Shown here: in pieces, positions 27,042-35,810 of the stretch
Numbering within the stretch: position 1 is the first letter of the stretch
Layout: each line of letters begins with the position of its first letter
Assembly: GCF_041262565.1 (NCBI RefSeq)
Contig: NZ_JBGCCJ010000001.1
Coordinates: 124,001-188,000 of the forward strand
Direction of reading: 5' to 3'
DNA from: Leifsonia sp. EB41
GTDB lineage: Bacteria; Actinomycetota; Actinomycetes; Actinomycetales; Microbacteriaceae
Length of the DNA stretch: 64,000 bases
Position numbers and translations under genes: made by a program
The notes under the pieces: generated by a model
What the model saw: only the letters and a program-made list of their open reading frames with translations
Databases searched by the model: none
Told to the model about the DNA's origin: nothing

Positions 27042-28211
27042 ATGCGCCGCGCCCGAGGGACGACGGCCGCCGCCCTCCTGGTGCTCGCGACGACGCTGCT
27101 CGTGTCGACATTGGGTGGATGCGCGGCCAGCGGTTCGGCGCACCCTCGTGAGGCCGCTCCGACCCCGTCGGCCACAGCGTCGGCGACGATCGACCCGGTT
27201 CAGGGCTACGCGGACGAGCGCCTCCGGAACCTGACGCTCCGCCAGAAGGTGGCGAGCCTGTTCATGCTGCACGCACCGGGCACCGATCCGGCCGCGCTGC
27301 GCCAGTTCGTCGACCGCTACGGGCTGGGCGGCGTCATCCTGATGCCGGACAACATCCCCGCCACGCCTCAGGCGCTGGCGGCCGAGACCGCGGCGACCCG
27401 GGCCTCCGATCCCGGCCTGCCCCCGCTACTCGGGATCGACGAGGAGGGCGGCGACGTCACCCGGCTGCCCTGGGACCGCCTGCCCGGCGCCGAGGCGCTG
27501 CGCGCGCTCCCGCCGGCGGCGACCCAGCAGGCGTTCGCGCAGCGCGCAGCGCTCCTGAAGCAGGCCGGCGTGAACCTCAACTTCGGGACCATCGCCGATG
27601 TGACGGCCGACCCGTACTCGTTCATCGCCGACCGCATCCTCGGGACCGATCCGGCCTCCGCGGCCGCACGCGTCGCCGCGTCGGTGACGGGGGAGCGGGG
27701 GACGGTGCTCAGCACGCTCAAGCACTTCCCCGGCCACGGCGAGACGGACGCCGACTCGCACCGCACCGTCCCGACCGCCGCCGCCGACCACGCCCGCTGG
27801 GCCGCGCAGGACGCGCCGACCTTCCGCGCGGGCATCGCGGCGGGCGCGGAGGTGGTGATGTTCGGCCACCTCGCCTACAGCGGGGTGGACGCGGCGCCGG
27901 CTTCCCTGTCGCCCGCCTGGCACCGGATACTCACGGACGAGCTCGGCTTCCACGGTGTGAGCATCACCGACGACCTCCGGATGCTGCAGGACACCGGCCT
28001 GCCGCAGTACCAGGACGCGGGCGCGAACGCGGTCGCCGCCGTTGCGGCGGGCAACACGATGGTCCTGATGATCCAGGGCGCCCAGGACCCGGACGCCCTC
28101 ATCGACGCGGTCGTCGCCGCTGTGCATTCGGGACGCATCCCGCTCGCGCAGGTGGACAGGGACGCCCGCGCGCTGCTCGTCCTGCGGCTGTCGCTCGCAG
28201 CGCGCGGGTGA
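27042..28211 (+). CDS. Glycoside hydrolase family 3 lipoprotein (NagZ-like)
   Basis: A 389-residue exported hydrolase. The lipobox STLGGCAAS gives a lipidated cysteine at about residue 26, followed by a Ser/Thr/Pro/Ala linker. The GH3 domain has LLGIDEEGGDVTRLPW, LKHFPGHGETDADSH (the KHFPGHG signature of beta-N-acetylhexosaminidases) and GVSITDDLRM with the nucleophile aspartate. It probably removes N-acetylhexosamine from peptidoglycan fragments or glycans at the cell surface. It follows the permeases by 16 nt but has its own -10. Confidence 0.9.
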   Translation: MRRARGTTAAALLVLATTLLVSTLGGCAASGSAHPREAAPTPSATASATIDPVQGYADERLRNLTLRQKVASLFMLHAPGTDPAALRQFVDRYGLGGVILMPDNIPATPQALAAETAATRASDPGLPPLLGIDEEGGDVTRLPWDRLPGAEALRALPPAATQQAFAQRAALLKQAGVNLNFGTIADVTADPYSFIADRILGTDPASAAARVAASVTGERGTVLSTLKHFPGHGETDADSHRTVPTAAADHARWAAQDAPTFRAGIAAGAEVVMFGHLAYSGVDAAPASLSPAWHRILTDELGFHGVSITDDLRMLQDTGLPQYQDAGANAVAAVAAGNTMVLMIQGAQDPDALIDAVVAAVHSGRIPLAQVDRDARALLVLRLSLAARG

Positions 28212-28230
28212 TTTCTCCGGGCGGTCGGAG

Positions 28231-29141
28231 TCAATACTCGATGAGCCACATCGCGCGGTACTTCGGGAACCGCGGGAAGCTCCAGGTGAAGAACGCCGAT
28301 CCGCCCGGGTTGGCGGTGTTCGACCGGATTCCGCGGACCGCGGGGACGACCCTCATCAGGATGAGTCCGCCTACGCTGGAGCTGCGTCCGGATTGGAAGG
28401 TGCCGCCGATGGGCATCCCGGAGAACGCGAAGCCGGCCTGCTCCTTCCAGCGCAGATTGGGGCTCGCCGTCGTGTGGACGTCCAGCCGCCAGTCGATGCT
28501 GCCGGTCAGCGCCTTGGGGTCGGCGAAGCCCCCCCGCCGAAGAGGGTGCCGGCCGGGGTGAAGGTGTTCGAGGCGGAGGTCGACGCGTACTGCCACCGTC
28601 CGGTCCAGGTGTCGGTGATCGTCCCGTCGCCCGAGACGGTGCGGGTTCCGGTCGAGGTCGTCGGGGTCAGCGTGTTGTTCGACGACGAGACGCCGAACGG
28701 AGCGTTGCGCGCCATGAAGAACAGGCCGTCGTCGAAGGTGACGGTCAAGGTGGTGGTGGCGGGCAGGTACCCGGGCGCGCTGACCGTGATCGTGGTGGAG
28801 CCGTTGCGGTCGAGGCCGGTCACGGGGAGGGCGATGAGGGTCGTGCCGCCGGTGGCGACGACGGTCGGGCCGTCGACGATGCCGGGCGTGCCGTACCGGA
28901 CGGCGACGGTGGCCGGCGGCTTCTCGCCCGGCGCGGGGGTGAGCCGGACCGCGAGCTGTGCGGTGTGACCACTGCCGATCAGGTCCTCCGGGGCCACGAA
29001 GGCGATGACGCCGGGGGTCGACGCCGCGTGCGCCGGGGAGGCGGTCGTGAGCGCGATGGCCGGGGCGGCCCATGCGGCCGCGCCGACGATCGTCCGGCGT
29101 GTCGGTCGCGAAGCCGGGCTGTCGGGGAAGGGTGTCGACAT
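28231..29141 (-). pseudogene. Tat-exported beta-rich protein gene, frameshifted at a G7 tract
   Basis: The reading frame starts at ATG 29141 after GAGGAG and encodes a twin-arginine-type signal (SRPTRRTIVGAAAWAAPAIA), then Thr/Ser-rich beta segments. It runs to LFGGGASPTPRR and stops at about 28506. In the next frame the coding continues as FADPKALTGSIDW and on to WLIEY, ending at 28231. The switch is at a run of seven G on the coding strand (28529-28535); one more G would give a 303-residue protein. This is either a sequencing error, a recent mutation or a slippage-prone phase-variable tract. Function is unknown. Confidence 0.7.
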
Positions 29142-29159
29142 GGTCGGTTCTCCTCAGAG

Positions 29160-29299
29160 TCATGTGGCATGAAAGATAACAACACTAGAAATAGTACGGA
29201 TCGCGAACCGAGGCGCATCCGTCTCCGGGATGAGAATAGGTGTCGTGTCAACTTTTTTTGCCGAGTTCGGAATAGCCGATGAATCCATGCGGTTGCATG
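29160..29299. promoter_or_regulatory. Divergent intergenic region with CATG dyads
   Basis: This AT-richer gap separates the Tat-signal gene from yceI. It holds TCATG-TGG-CATGA (29160-29172) and CATGC-GGTT-GCATG (29286-29299), two short palindromes sharing CATG half-sites. Possible operators; no clear promoter hexamers for yceI were found. Confidence 0.3.
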
Positions 29300-29346
29300 A
29301 ACCTGACAGCGTCCGACAGCGCAAGCTTCGAGCAAGGAGAAACCGA

Positions 29347-29898
29347 ATGAGCATCGACATCCCCGGATACAAGGCCGGCACCTGGACCATCGACCCCGTG
29401 CACAGCGAGGTCGGCTTCAGCATCCGCCACCTCATGATCAGCAAGGTCAAGGGCGTCTTCGAGAACTTCGACGCCACCTTCGTCACCGCCGAGAACCCGC
29501 TGGAGTCGACCGTCTCCGCCAAGGCGTCGGTGGCCTCCATCAACACCAAGAACTCCGACCGCGACGCGCACCTGCGCACCGGCGACTTCTTCCTCGCGGA
29601 GGAGTTCCCGACCATCGACTTCGTCTCGACCGGCGTGCGCCACGAGGACGGCGAGTTCCTGGTCGACGGCGACCTCACGATCAAGGGCGTGACCAAGCCG
29701 GTCACCTTCGAGTTCGACTTCGGCGGCTTCGGCCAGGACCCGTACGGCAACTACAAGGCCGGCGCGACCGCGAAGACCAAGGTCAACCGCGAGGACTTCG
29801 GCCTCACCTACAACGCCGCGCTCGAGACCGGCGGCATGCTGCTCGGCGACGACGTCACCATCACCCTCGAGCTCCAGGCCGTCCTCGCCCAGGCCTGA
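29347..29898 (+). CDS. YceI family protein
   Basis: A 183-residue lipocalin-like protein that binds isoprenoid-type lipids in characterised members. Family motifs are clear: GTWTIDPVHSEVGFSIRHLM, FENFDATFVTAENP, NSDRDAHLRTGDFF, ITIKG-type DLTIKGVTKPVTFEF and FGLTYNAALETGGMLLGDDV. There is no signal peptide, so it is probably cytoplasmic, as in other actinobacteria. The ATG at 29347 follows AAGGAG. Monocistronic, ending in a 25-bp inverted repeat. Confidence 0.92.
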   Translation: MSIDIPGYKAGTWTIDPVHSEVGFSIRHLMISKVKGVFENFDATFVTAENPLESTVSAKASVASINTKNSDRDAHLRTGDFFLAEEFPTIDFVSTGVRHEDGEFLVDGDLTIKGVTKPVTFEFDFGGFGQDPYGNYKAGATAKTKVNREDFGLTYNAALETGGMLLGDDVTITLELQAVLAQA

Positions 29899-29913
29899 GC
29901 CTCGTCTCCCTTC

Positions 29914-29972
29914 CCGAGGGGCACGTTGTTGTCACTTTTTCCCCGTGAAAGTGACAACGACGTGCCCCTCGG
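29914..29972. terminator. Long inverted repeat between yceI and dnaE2
   Basis: Arms 29914-29938 and 29948-29972 pair over 25 bp with a single G-T type mismatch and a 9-nt loop (TTCCCCGTG). It lies between convergent genes, so a bidirectional terminator is likely, although there is no T run on the plus side. The arms are unusually long for that role. Confidence 0.6.
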
Positions 29973-29983
29973 CGTTTCCGGGG

Positions 29984-32900
29984 TCAGCGGAAGTCTCGGG
30001 AGGCGGTGCGGATGGCGGTGTCCAGGGGCTCCAGGCGGTCGGCGATCACGTTGACCACGCCCTCCTCGCTGCGTTCGAGGATGCCGCGCACGATCATCGC
30101 GGGCGCCTGCCTGGCGACCCGGCGGTAGTGGTTCCACACCCCGACCGGGCAGATCACGTTCACGAGGCCGGTCTCATCCTCCAGGTTGAGGAAGGTCACC
30201 CCCGCCGCCGTCGCCGGCCGCTGCCGGTGCGTGACCACGCCGCCCACCTCGATGCGGCGCCCCGACTCGGCGACCGCCAGCGTGTCCGCCGGCCGCACAC
30301 CGCGGGCCGCCAGCGCCGGGCGCAGGAAGCGGATCGGGTGGTCGTCGGTGGAGATCCCGGTGGCCCACAGGTCGCTTGCGAGCTGCTCGGCGGGGGAGAG
30401 CATCGGCAGCAGCGGAGGCTGCACCGTGATCGCGGTGCCCGCCAGGAACTCCGGACGCTCCTGGGCGGCGTTGCCGGCCTCCCAGATCGCCTGCCGCGGG
30501 GACAGCCCGAACCCCTCGAAGGCGCCGGCCGCGGCGAGCGCCTCCAGCTGCGCCACCGTCAGCCCGACCCGGCGGGAGAGGTCGCTCAGGTCGCGGTACG
30601 GCCCTGAGGCCTCGCGCTCGGCCACGATCCGCCCCGCGAGCGTCTCGCCGATGGAGGTCACCCCGGCCAGGCCCAGCCGCACCGCGTGCCCGGCGTCGCG
30701 GCGGTGCGCGGCGAAGTCGAGCGGCACGGCGCGGTCGAAGCCGCCGACCGGGGGCTGGTCGCGCTCCAGACACGGGTCGGTGCCGGTCGGTCCCTGCCGC
30801 GCCGGGTCGATGGCCTCCAGCAGCGGGAACACCCCGGAGAGCTGGATGTCCGGCCGGCGCACCACCACGCCGTGCCGCCGGGCGTCGGCCGTGAGCGTGC
30901 GCGGCGAGTAGAACCCCATCGGCTGCGCGCGCAGCAGCGCCGCGAGGAACGCGCCGGGGTAGTGCAGCTTCATCCACGAGCTGACGTACACCAGCAGCGC
31001 GAAGCTGATCGCGTGGCTCTCGGCGAAGCCGAAGTTCGCGAACGCCTCGATCTTCTCGTAGATCGCGTCGGCGTCGTCCCCGACGATCCCGTTGTGCGCC
31101 ATCCCCTCGTAGAGCTTCGCCCGCAGCGCGCCGATCTTCTCGACGCCTCGCTTGGAGCCCATCGCCCGGCGCAGCAGGTCGGCGTCCTCCGCGGTGCAGT
31201 CGCCGATCGCGACCGCCATCTGCATGAGCTGCTCCTGGAACAGCGGCACGCCCAGCGTCCGCTTCAGCACCGGTTCGAGCGCGGGGTGCAGGTAGGTCAC
31301 CTCCTCCTTGCCGAGCTTGCGGCGGATGTACGGGTGCACGGCGCCGCCCTGGATGGGACCGGGCCGGATCAGCGCGATCTCGATCACGAGGTCGTAGAAG
31401 CTGCGCGGCTGCAGGCGCGGCAGCGTGCCGATCTGTGCGCGGCTCTCCACCTGGAACACCCCGATCGAGTCGGCGCGGCACAGCATGTCGTAGACGCCGG
31501 CCTCCTCCTTCGGGATGCTGTCCAGCGTCCACGCCTCGCCGAGCGTCGCCTCGATGGTGCGCATGGAGTAGTCGAGCGCGGAGAGCATCCCGAGCCCGAG
31601 CAGGTCGAACTTGACCAGGCCCATCCACGCGCAGTCGTCCTTGTCCCACTGCAGCACGGTGCGGTTCTCCATGCGGGCGTGCTCGATCGGGCACACCTCG
31701 CCGACCGGCCGGTCGGTGAGCACCATCCCGCCGGAGTGGATGCCCAGGTGCCGCGGGAACTTCAGCACCTGCTGGGCGAGGTCGACCACGGCCTCGGGGA
31801 TGTCGTGCTCGTCGGTGGTGGTGACCTTGCTCCACGAGTCGATCTGCTTGCTCCAGGCGTCCTGCTGCCCGGTGGAGTGGCCGAGCGCCTTCGCCATGTC
31901 GCGCACGGCGTTCTTCGGCCGGTAGGTGATGACGTTGGCGACCTGGGCGGCGTTGTGCCTGCCGTACTTGGCGTAGACGTACTGGATGACCTCCTCGCGC
32001 CGGTCGGAGTCGAAGTCGACGTCGATGTCCGGCTCCTCCTCGCGCATGGAGGAGAGGAAGCGCTCGAACGGCAGGTCGTACTTGATCGAGTCGACCGCGG
32101 TGATCCCGAGCAGGTAGACGACCGCCGAGTTCGCCGCCGAGCCGCGGCCCTGGCAGAGGATGCCGCGCTCGCGGGCGAACCGGACGATGTCGTGGACGAT
32201 GAGGAAGTAGCCGGGGAAGTCCTTGGCCTCGATCACGTCGAGCTCGCGCTCGATCCGCTCCCGCTTGGCCGGGTCGCGGTCGAGGTCGGGGTAGCGCTCC
32301 GCGGCGCCGCGCCAGGTGAGCTCGCGCAGCCAGCTCATCGGGGTGTGACCCTCCGGGACCTCCTGCTTCGGCAGTCGCGGCCGGGCGCTGCGCAGCCGGA
32401 ACGCCAGGTCGTCGGCGATCTCCGCCGTGCGCTCGACGGCGCCGGGGTAGCGCGCGAACCTGGCGGCCATCTCCCGGCCGCTGCGCAGGTGGGCGGCGGC
32501 GGAGGCCGGCAGCCAGCCGTCCATCTCGTCCAGGCTGCGGCGGGCGCGCACCGCGGAGACCGCCGTCGCGAGCGGGTACTGGGCGGGCGTGGCGTAGTGG
32601 ACGTTGTTGGTGGCGACGACCGGGAGGCCGAGCCGGCCGGCGATCCGGGCGAGCACGTCGTTGTCGGTGGTGTCGCGCGGGGCGCCCTGGTCGATCAGCT
32701 CCACCAGGACGTTGTCGTGGCCGAACAGCTCGGCGAGGCGGGCGACCTCCCGCTCGGCGGCGCGTTCGCCGTGCTCGGCCAGTGCGAGGCGCACGTCGCC
32801 CTTGCGGCAGCCGGTGAGCACCATCCACTCGCCGCCGGACTGCTCGGCGAGGCTCGGGAGGCCGTACACCGGCCGGCCCTTCTCCTCGCCGGCGAGCTGG

Positions 32901-33376
32901 CCCGCGGTGATGGCGGCGGCCAGCCGGTGGTAGCCGGGCTGCTGCCGGGCGAGGACGACGAGGTGGCTGCCCTCCGGGTCGGCCTCGCCGTTCTGCGGCC
33001 GGCTGAGCGAGAGCGACAGCTCGGCGCCGAACACGGTCTTGACGCGCTCGTAGGCCTCCGCGGCCTCGGCGAGGCGGACGACGCCGTACAGGCCGTCGTG
33101 GTCGGTGAGGGCGAGGCCGTGCAGCCGCAGCCGGGTGGCCTCCTCCAGCAGTTCCTCGGGCGCGCTGGCGCCGTCGAGGAAGCTGAAGGTGCTGTGCGTG
33201 TGCAGCTCGGCGTACGGGACGTGGCCCTCGTCCGGCTCGTCGGACATCGGCTGCGCGACGTACTTCTGCCGTTTGCGGGAGGAGGGCCGTTCCGGCTGCT
33301 CCTGCTCGCTGGTGCGGCGCCCGCTCAGCCGCCGCTCGAACTCGGCCCACGGGATCGGCGGGTTGTTCCAGCCCAT
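29984..33376 (-). CDS. dnaE2: Error-prone DNA polymerase DnaE2
   Basis: Translesion C-family polymerase of the ImuA-ImuB-DnaE2 mutasome, responsible for damage-induced mutagenesis. The 1130-residue protein starts MGWNNPPIPWAEFERRLSG, the usual DnaE2 start. The PHP domain begins at ELHTHSTFSFLDGAS (about 57-71). The palm has PDIDVDFDSDRREEVIQYVY with catalytic aspartates; the helix-hairpin-helix and C-terminal OB domain (EVGGVVTHRQRP) are present. No beta-clamp motif was checked. An upstream in-frame ATG at 33412 falls inside a hairpin, so 33376 is chosen. Last gene of the imuA-imuB-dnaE2 operon, 81 nt after imuB. Confidence 0.95.
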   Translation of the reverse strand: MGWNNPPIPWAEFERRLSGRRTSEQEQPERPSSRKRQKYVAQPMSDEPDEGHVPYAELHTHSTFSFLDGASAPEELLEEATRLRLHGLALTDHDGLYGVVRLAEAAEAYERVKTVFGAELSLSLSRPQNGEADPEGSHLVVLARQQPGYHRLAAAITAGQLAGEEKGRPVYGLPSLAEQSGGEWMVLTGCRKGDVRLALAEHGERAAEREVARLAELFGHDNVLVELIDQGAPRDTTDNDVLARIAGRLGLPVVATNNVHYATPAQYPLATAVSAVRARRSLDEMDGWLPASAAAHLRSGREMAARFARYPGAVERTAEIADDLAFRLRSARPRLPKQEVPEGHTPMSWLRELTWRGAAERYPDLDRDPAKRERIERELDVIEAKDFPGYFLIVHDIVRFARERGILCQGRGSAANSAVVYLLGITAVDSIKYDLPFERFLSSMREEEPDIDVDFDSDRREEVIQYVYAKYGRHNAAQVANVITYRPKNAVRDMAKALGHSTGQQDAWSKQIDSWSKVTTTDEHDIPEAVVDLAQQVLKFPRHLGIHSGGMVLTDRPVGEVCPIEHARMENRTVLQWDKDDCAWMGLVKFDLLGLGMLSALDYSMRTIEATLGEAWTLDSIPKEEAGVYDMLCRADSIGVFQVESRAQIGTLPRLQPRSFYDLVIEIALIRPGPIQGGAVHPYIRRKLGKEEVTYLHPALEPVLKRTLGVPLFQEQLMQMAVAIGDCTAEDADLLRRAMGSKRGVEKIGALRAKLYEGMAHNGIVGDDADAIYEKIEAFANFGFAESHAISFALLVYVSSWMKLHYPGAFLAALLRAQPMGFYSPRTLTADARRHGVVVRRPDIQLSGVFPLLEAIDPARQGPTGTDPCLERDQPPVGGFDRAVPLDFAAHRRDAGHAVRLGLAGVTSIGETLAGRIVAEREASGPYRDLSDLSRRVGLTVAQLEALAAAGAFEGFGLSPRQAIWEAGNAAQERPEFLAGTAITVQPPLLPMLSPAEQLASDLWATGISTDDHPIRFLRPALAARGVRPADTLAVAESGRRIEVGGVVTHRQRPATAAGVTFLNLEDETGLVNVICPVGVWNHYRRVARQAPAMIVRGILERSEEGVVNVIADRLEPLDTAIRTASRDFR

Positions 33377-33400
33377 CAGTCGCGTCCCCTCTGCATCCAA

Positions 33401-33450
33401 CTGACAGGACATGCCGTCTCGACGGCCGTCCACGCGGCGTGTCCTGTCAG
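33401..33450 (-). promoter_or_regulatory. Dyad/hairpin between imuB and dnaE2
   Basis: CTGACAGGACATGCC (33401-33415) and GGCGTGTCCTGTCAG (33436-33450) pair at 14 of 15 positions. The palindrome GACGGCCGTC (33421-33430) shares exactly the same centre, giving one 50-bp dyad. It lies just upstream of the dnaE2 start, inside the operon. It could be an attenuator, a processing site or an operator; it is not a LexA box. Confidence 0.6.
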
Positions 33451-33457
33451 ATAGGTG

Positions 33458-35038
33458 TCAGTCATAACGCGCCTCGGCGAACCAGGCGGTGCCGGTGAGG
33501 GAGAGCAGCCAGGCCGTGCCGTCGGCGTCGACGAGCTGGAAGCGGTGCATGGCGCGGGCAAGTGTCGCGTCCCACCAGCGCTCGCGCACCGGCCACGGGC
33601 CGGCCCAGGAGTCCACCGGGCGGGCGTCGCGGGCGGCGCCGGTGGGGGAGAACGCCGCGATCGGCGCGGTGACGTCGCCGCGGTCGGTGACCTCCACCGT
33701 CTCCCCGGACGCGTTCAGCACCGCCACCGGCCGCGGCACCTCGAACACGGTGGAGGGCGCCGGCGCTGGCAGCGACCCCGGCCAGGGCCGGTCGGAGCGG
33801 GCGACGCCCACCGGCCGGTCGCCCCACGGCACGAGCACCTGCCGGTCGGACAGCGCCCGGCCGCCGCCGATCGTCGCGGTGACGACGGCGTCGTGGCCGA
33901 GCATGCCCTGCACACGGGTGAGGCCGTGGTGGATGCGCTCGTCCGCCCCGCCGCCCCACAGACCGTCCTCGTGGTGGCCGATGTCGTCCACGGCCTCCGG
34001 GGCGACCGCGACCTTGGCGATCGGCGAGGCGAGCCCGGAGTCGATGGAGCCGGAGCCCTGCAGCTGCCAGCGCACCCGGTCGACCACGTCGGAGGCCGAG
34101 AACAGCCGGGGGTGCTGCCAGCTCCGCTCGCTCACCCTGCCGCGCTCGTCGGTGACCTCGATGCGCAGCGACGTGCACACCAGCCCCGCTTTGGTGAGCC
34201 CGGCCACGAACTGCTCGGCCGTGCCGCGGAACGCGAACGTCACCTGATCGACCCGGTCGAGGGGAGGCTCGAACTCGATCGCCCTGTCCAGGACCTTCGG
34301 CGGGGTGCGCGGCACCACGGCGGCGCCGTCCATCCCGCTGGCGAGGTCGTGGGCGTGCTCGCCGCGCTCCCCGAACCGCTCCCGGACGTCCAGCCGGTCG
34401 AGCCGGGCCAGGTCGCCGAGGGTGCGCAGGCCGAGCCGGCGCAGCAGCGGGGTGAGCTCGGTGAGGCCGAGCTGGGCGACCGGCAGCGGGGCGAGGAAGG
34501 CGGGGGAGCCGCCGGGAGGGATGATGCGGACGCGGGGCGCGGTCTGCGCGACCCCCGTCGAGCGTGCCGCCTGCTCGGCGGCGAACGGCCCGTCGGCGAT
34601 CCCGATCCGCACATCGCCGAGCGCGAGGCCGAGCTCGTCCTCCAGCCCTTCCAGGCAGCGCAGCAGCTCGGCGGCCGCAGCCTCCTCGCCGCCGTAGTAG
34701 CGCGCGGGACCGCGCGCCCGCAGCACGCAGGTGCCCGGCCGCACCGCCTGGACGCCCGGCGTGATCTCCTCGATGGCGGTCAGCACCGGCTCGAAGGCGC
34801 GCGCGTCCAGCACCGGGTCGTAGAGGACGATCTCCAGCTGCGGGCAGCGCGACTGCGCCTCCCTGACCCGCAGCCCGCGGGTGACGCCGTCGGCGCGGGC
34901 GTGGGAGGAGCAGGCGAACACCATCCCCTTCTCGACCAGCGCCAGCGGCACCTCGGCCGGCAGCTCGAGACGCTGCCGGGCGGCGATCACCGGCCAGTCG
35001 GGGCACCAGAGCACGATCGCGCGGGTGACCTGCCGCAT
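33458..35038 (-). CDS. imuB: ImuB, catalytically inactive Y-family polymerase homologue
   Basis: Hub of the SOS mutasome, bridging ImuA, DnaE2 and the beta clamp. The 526-residue protein has a Y-polymerase fold but begins TRAIVLWCPDWPVIAARQRL, where active polymerases have a DxD metal site; WCPDW is the usual ImuB replacement. Little-finger-like and long C-terminal parts follow, ending WFAEARYD. The start at 35038 directly abuts the imuA stop. The 81-nt gap before dnaE2 holds a large dyad. Induction should come from the LexA box before imuA. Confidence 0.93.
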   Translation of the reverse strand: MRQVTRAIVLWCPDWPVIAARQRLELPAEVPLALVEKGMVFACSSHARADGVTRGLRVREAQSRCPQLEIVLYDPVLDARAFEPVLTAIEEITPGVQAVRPGTCVLRARGPARYYGGEEAAAAELLRCLEGLEDELGLALGDVRIGIADGPFAAEQAARSTGVAQTAPRVRIIPPGGSPAFLAPLPVAQLGLTELTPLLRRLGLRTLGDLARLDRLDVRERFGERGEHAHDLASGMDGAAVVPRTPPKVLDRAIEFEPPLDRVDQVTFAFRGTAEQFVAGLTKAGLVCTSLRIEVTDERGRVSERSWQHPRLFSASDVVDRVRWQLQGSGSIDSGLASPIAKVAVAPEAVDDIGHHEDGLWGGGADERIHHGLTRVQGMLGHDAVVTATIGGGRALSDRQVLVPWGDRPVGVARSDRPWPGSLPAPAPSTVFEVPRPVAVLNASGETVEVTDRGDVTAPIAAFSPTGAARDARPVDSWAGPWPVRERWWDATLARAMHRFQLVDADGTAWLLSLTGTAWFAEARYD

Positions 35039-35734
35039 CTAACTCACCGCCTCCAGGCGCGTGGGCGCGGAGGCCCGGAACGTCTCGTCGACCGCGGGCA
35101 GCCAGAGCTCGGCCCTGCGCCGCGGTCCCGCCCCGCCGCGCGGCGCGGCCTCCACCGTCACCCGCCGGGCGGAGAGGTAGCCGGCGCCGGCGGCCAGGCC
35201 GTCCCAGCCGCTGCGGACGACGGAGAGCGCCGCCTCCGCCTGCGGCCAGTCGCCGGCGACGACGAGCGTGGCCTCCCGCTGCCGCAGCCGCGCGGTCAGC
35301 CGGGCGACGTCGCCGCTCTTCGGGCGCTCCGGGGGCGCGACGGCGATCACGCCGAGCACGTCGGCCATCGCGGCGGTGACGGTCAGCCACTGCTCCCCGG
35401 GATGCGGCACCAGCACGAGCCGCTCCAGGTCGATGCCGAACCGCCCGGCGGCCTCCGCCCCGAAGTCGGGCATGCCGACCACCCCGCACCAGGCGCCCGC
35501 GGCGCTCGGCCCGGCGAGCATCGCCATCAGGAGCGTGGTGGAGCCGTGCACCGTGTAGGCGGCGCCGGCCTTCAGCGCCCCGCCGGGCAGCAGCGCGGCG
35601 AGCGCGGGATGCGTCTCCAGCCGCCGCGCGTCGAGCTTCGTCGCCTGCATCTGCCGGATGCGCGACTGCAGCTCGTGCACCTGCGCCCGGTCGGCGACCG
35701 GGTCGGGGAAGGCGGGTGCGACGGCAAGGGACAT
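35039..35734 (-). CDS. imuA: ImuA-like (RecA/SulA-related) mutasome protein
   Basis: First gene of the mutasome operon, 231 residues. It resembles the actinobacterial ImuA type: an N-terminal helical region (VHELQSRIRQMQATKLDARR), LPGGALKAGAAYTVHGS and a RecA-like core without a classical Walker A motif. ATG at 35734 is chosen; a GTG 18 nt upstream lies inside the LexA box. The LexA box ends 10 nt before the start, so LexA must block initiation directly. The gene abuts imuB without a gap. Confidence 0.85.
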   Translation of the reverse strand: MSLAVAPAFPDPVADRAQVHELQSRIRQMQATKLDARRLETHPALAALLPGGALKAGAAYTVHGSTTLLMAMLAGPSAAGAWCGVVGMPDFGAEAAGRFGIDLERLVLVPHPGEQWLTVTAAMADVLGVIAVAPPERPKSGDVARLTARLRQREATLVVAGDWPQAEAALSVVRSGWDGLAAGAGYLSARRVTVEAAPRGGAGPRRRAELWLPAVDETFRASAPTRLEAVS

Positions 35735-35743
35735 ACCTCTATT

Positions 35744-35761
35744 TTCGAACACATGTTCGAA
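35744..35761 (-). promoter_or_regulatory. LexA (SOS) box of imuA-imuB-dnaE2
   Basis: TTCGAACACATGTTCGAA contains GAAC-ACAT-GTTC (35747-35758), the actinobacterial LexA consensus GAAC-N4-GTTC with extended symmetry. It lies immediately upstream of imuA. Confidence 0.88.
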
Positions 35762-35810
35762 TACCGCAAATGTATTCTGGTGCGCTGAAGTGCGCGGCCG
35801 CGTTCGCCTT

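Noticed and set aside
33401-33450. Dyad before dnaE2 as a LexA box or a PafBC site
   Set aside because: It lacks GAAC-N4-GTTC. CTGTCAGTT on the minus strand partly resembles the PafBC -35-like motif, but no TANNNT follows at the required distance.
33455-35788. Long plus-strand frame opposite imuB and imuA
   Set aside because: ImuB and ImuA are clear on the minus strand, with a LexA box in the right place. The plus frame has only biased composition.
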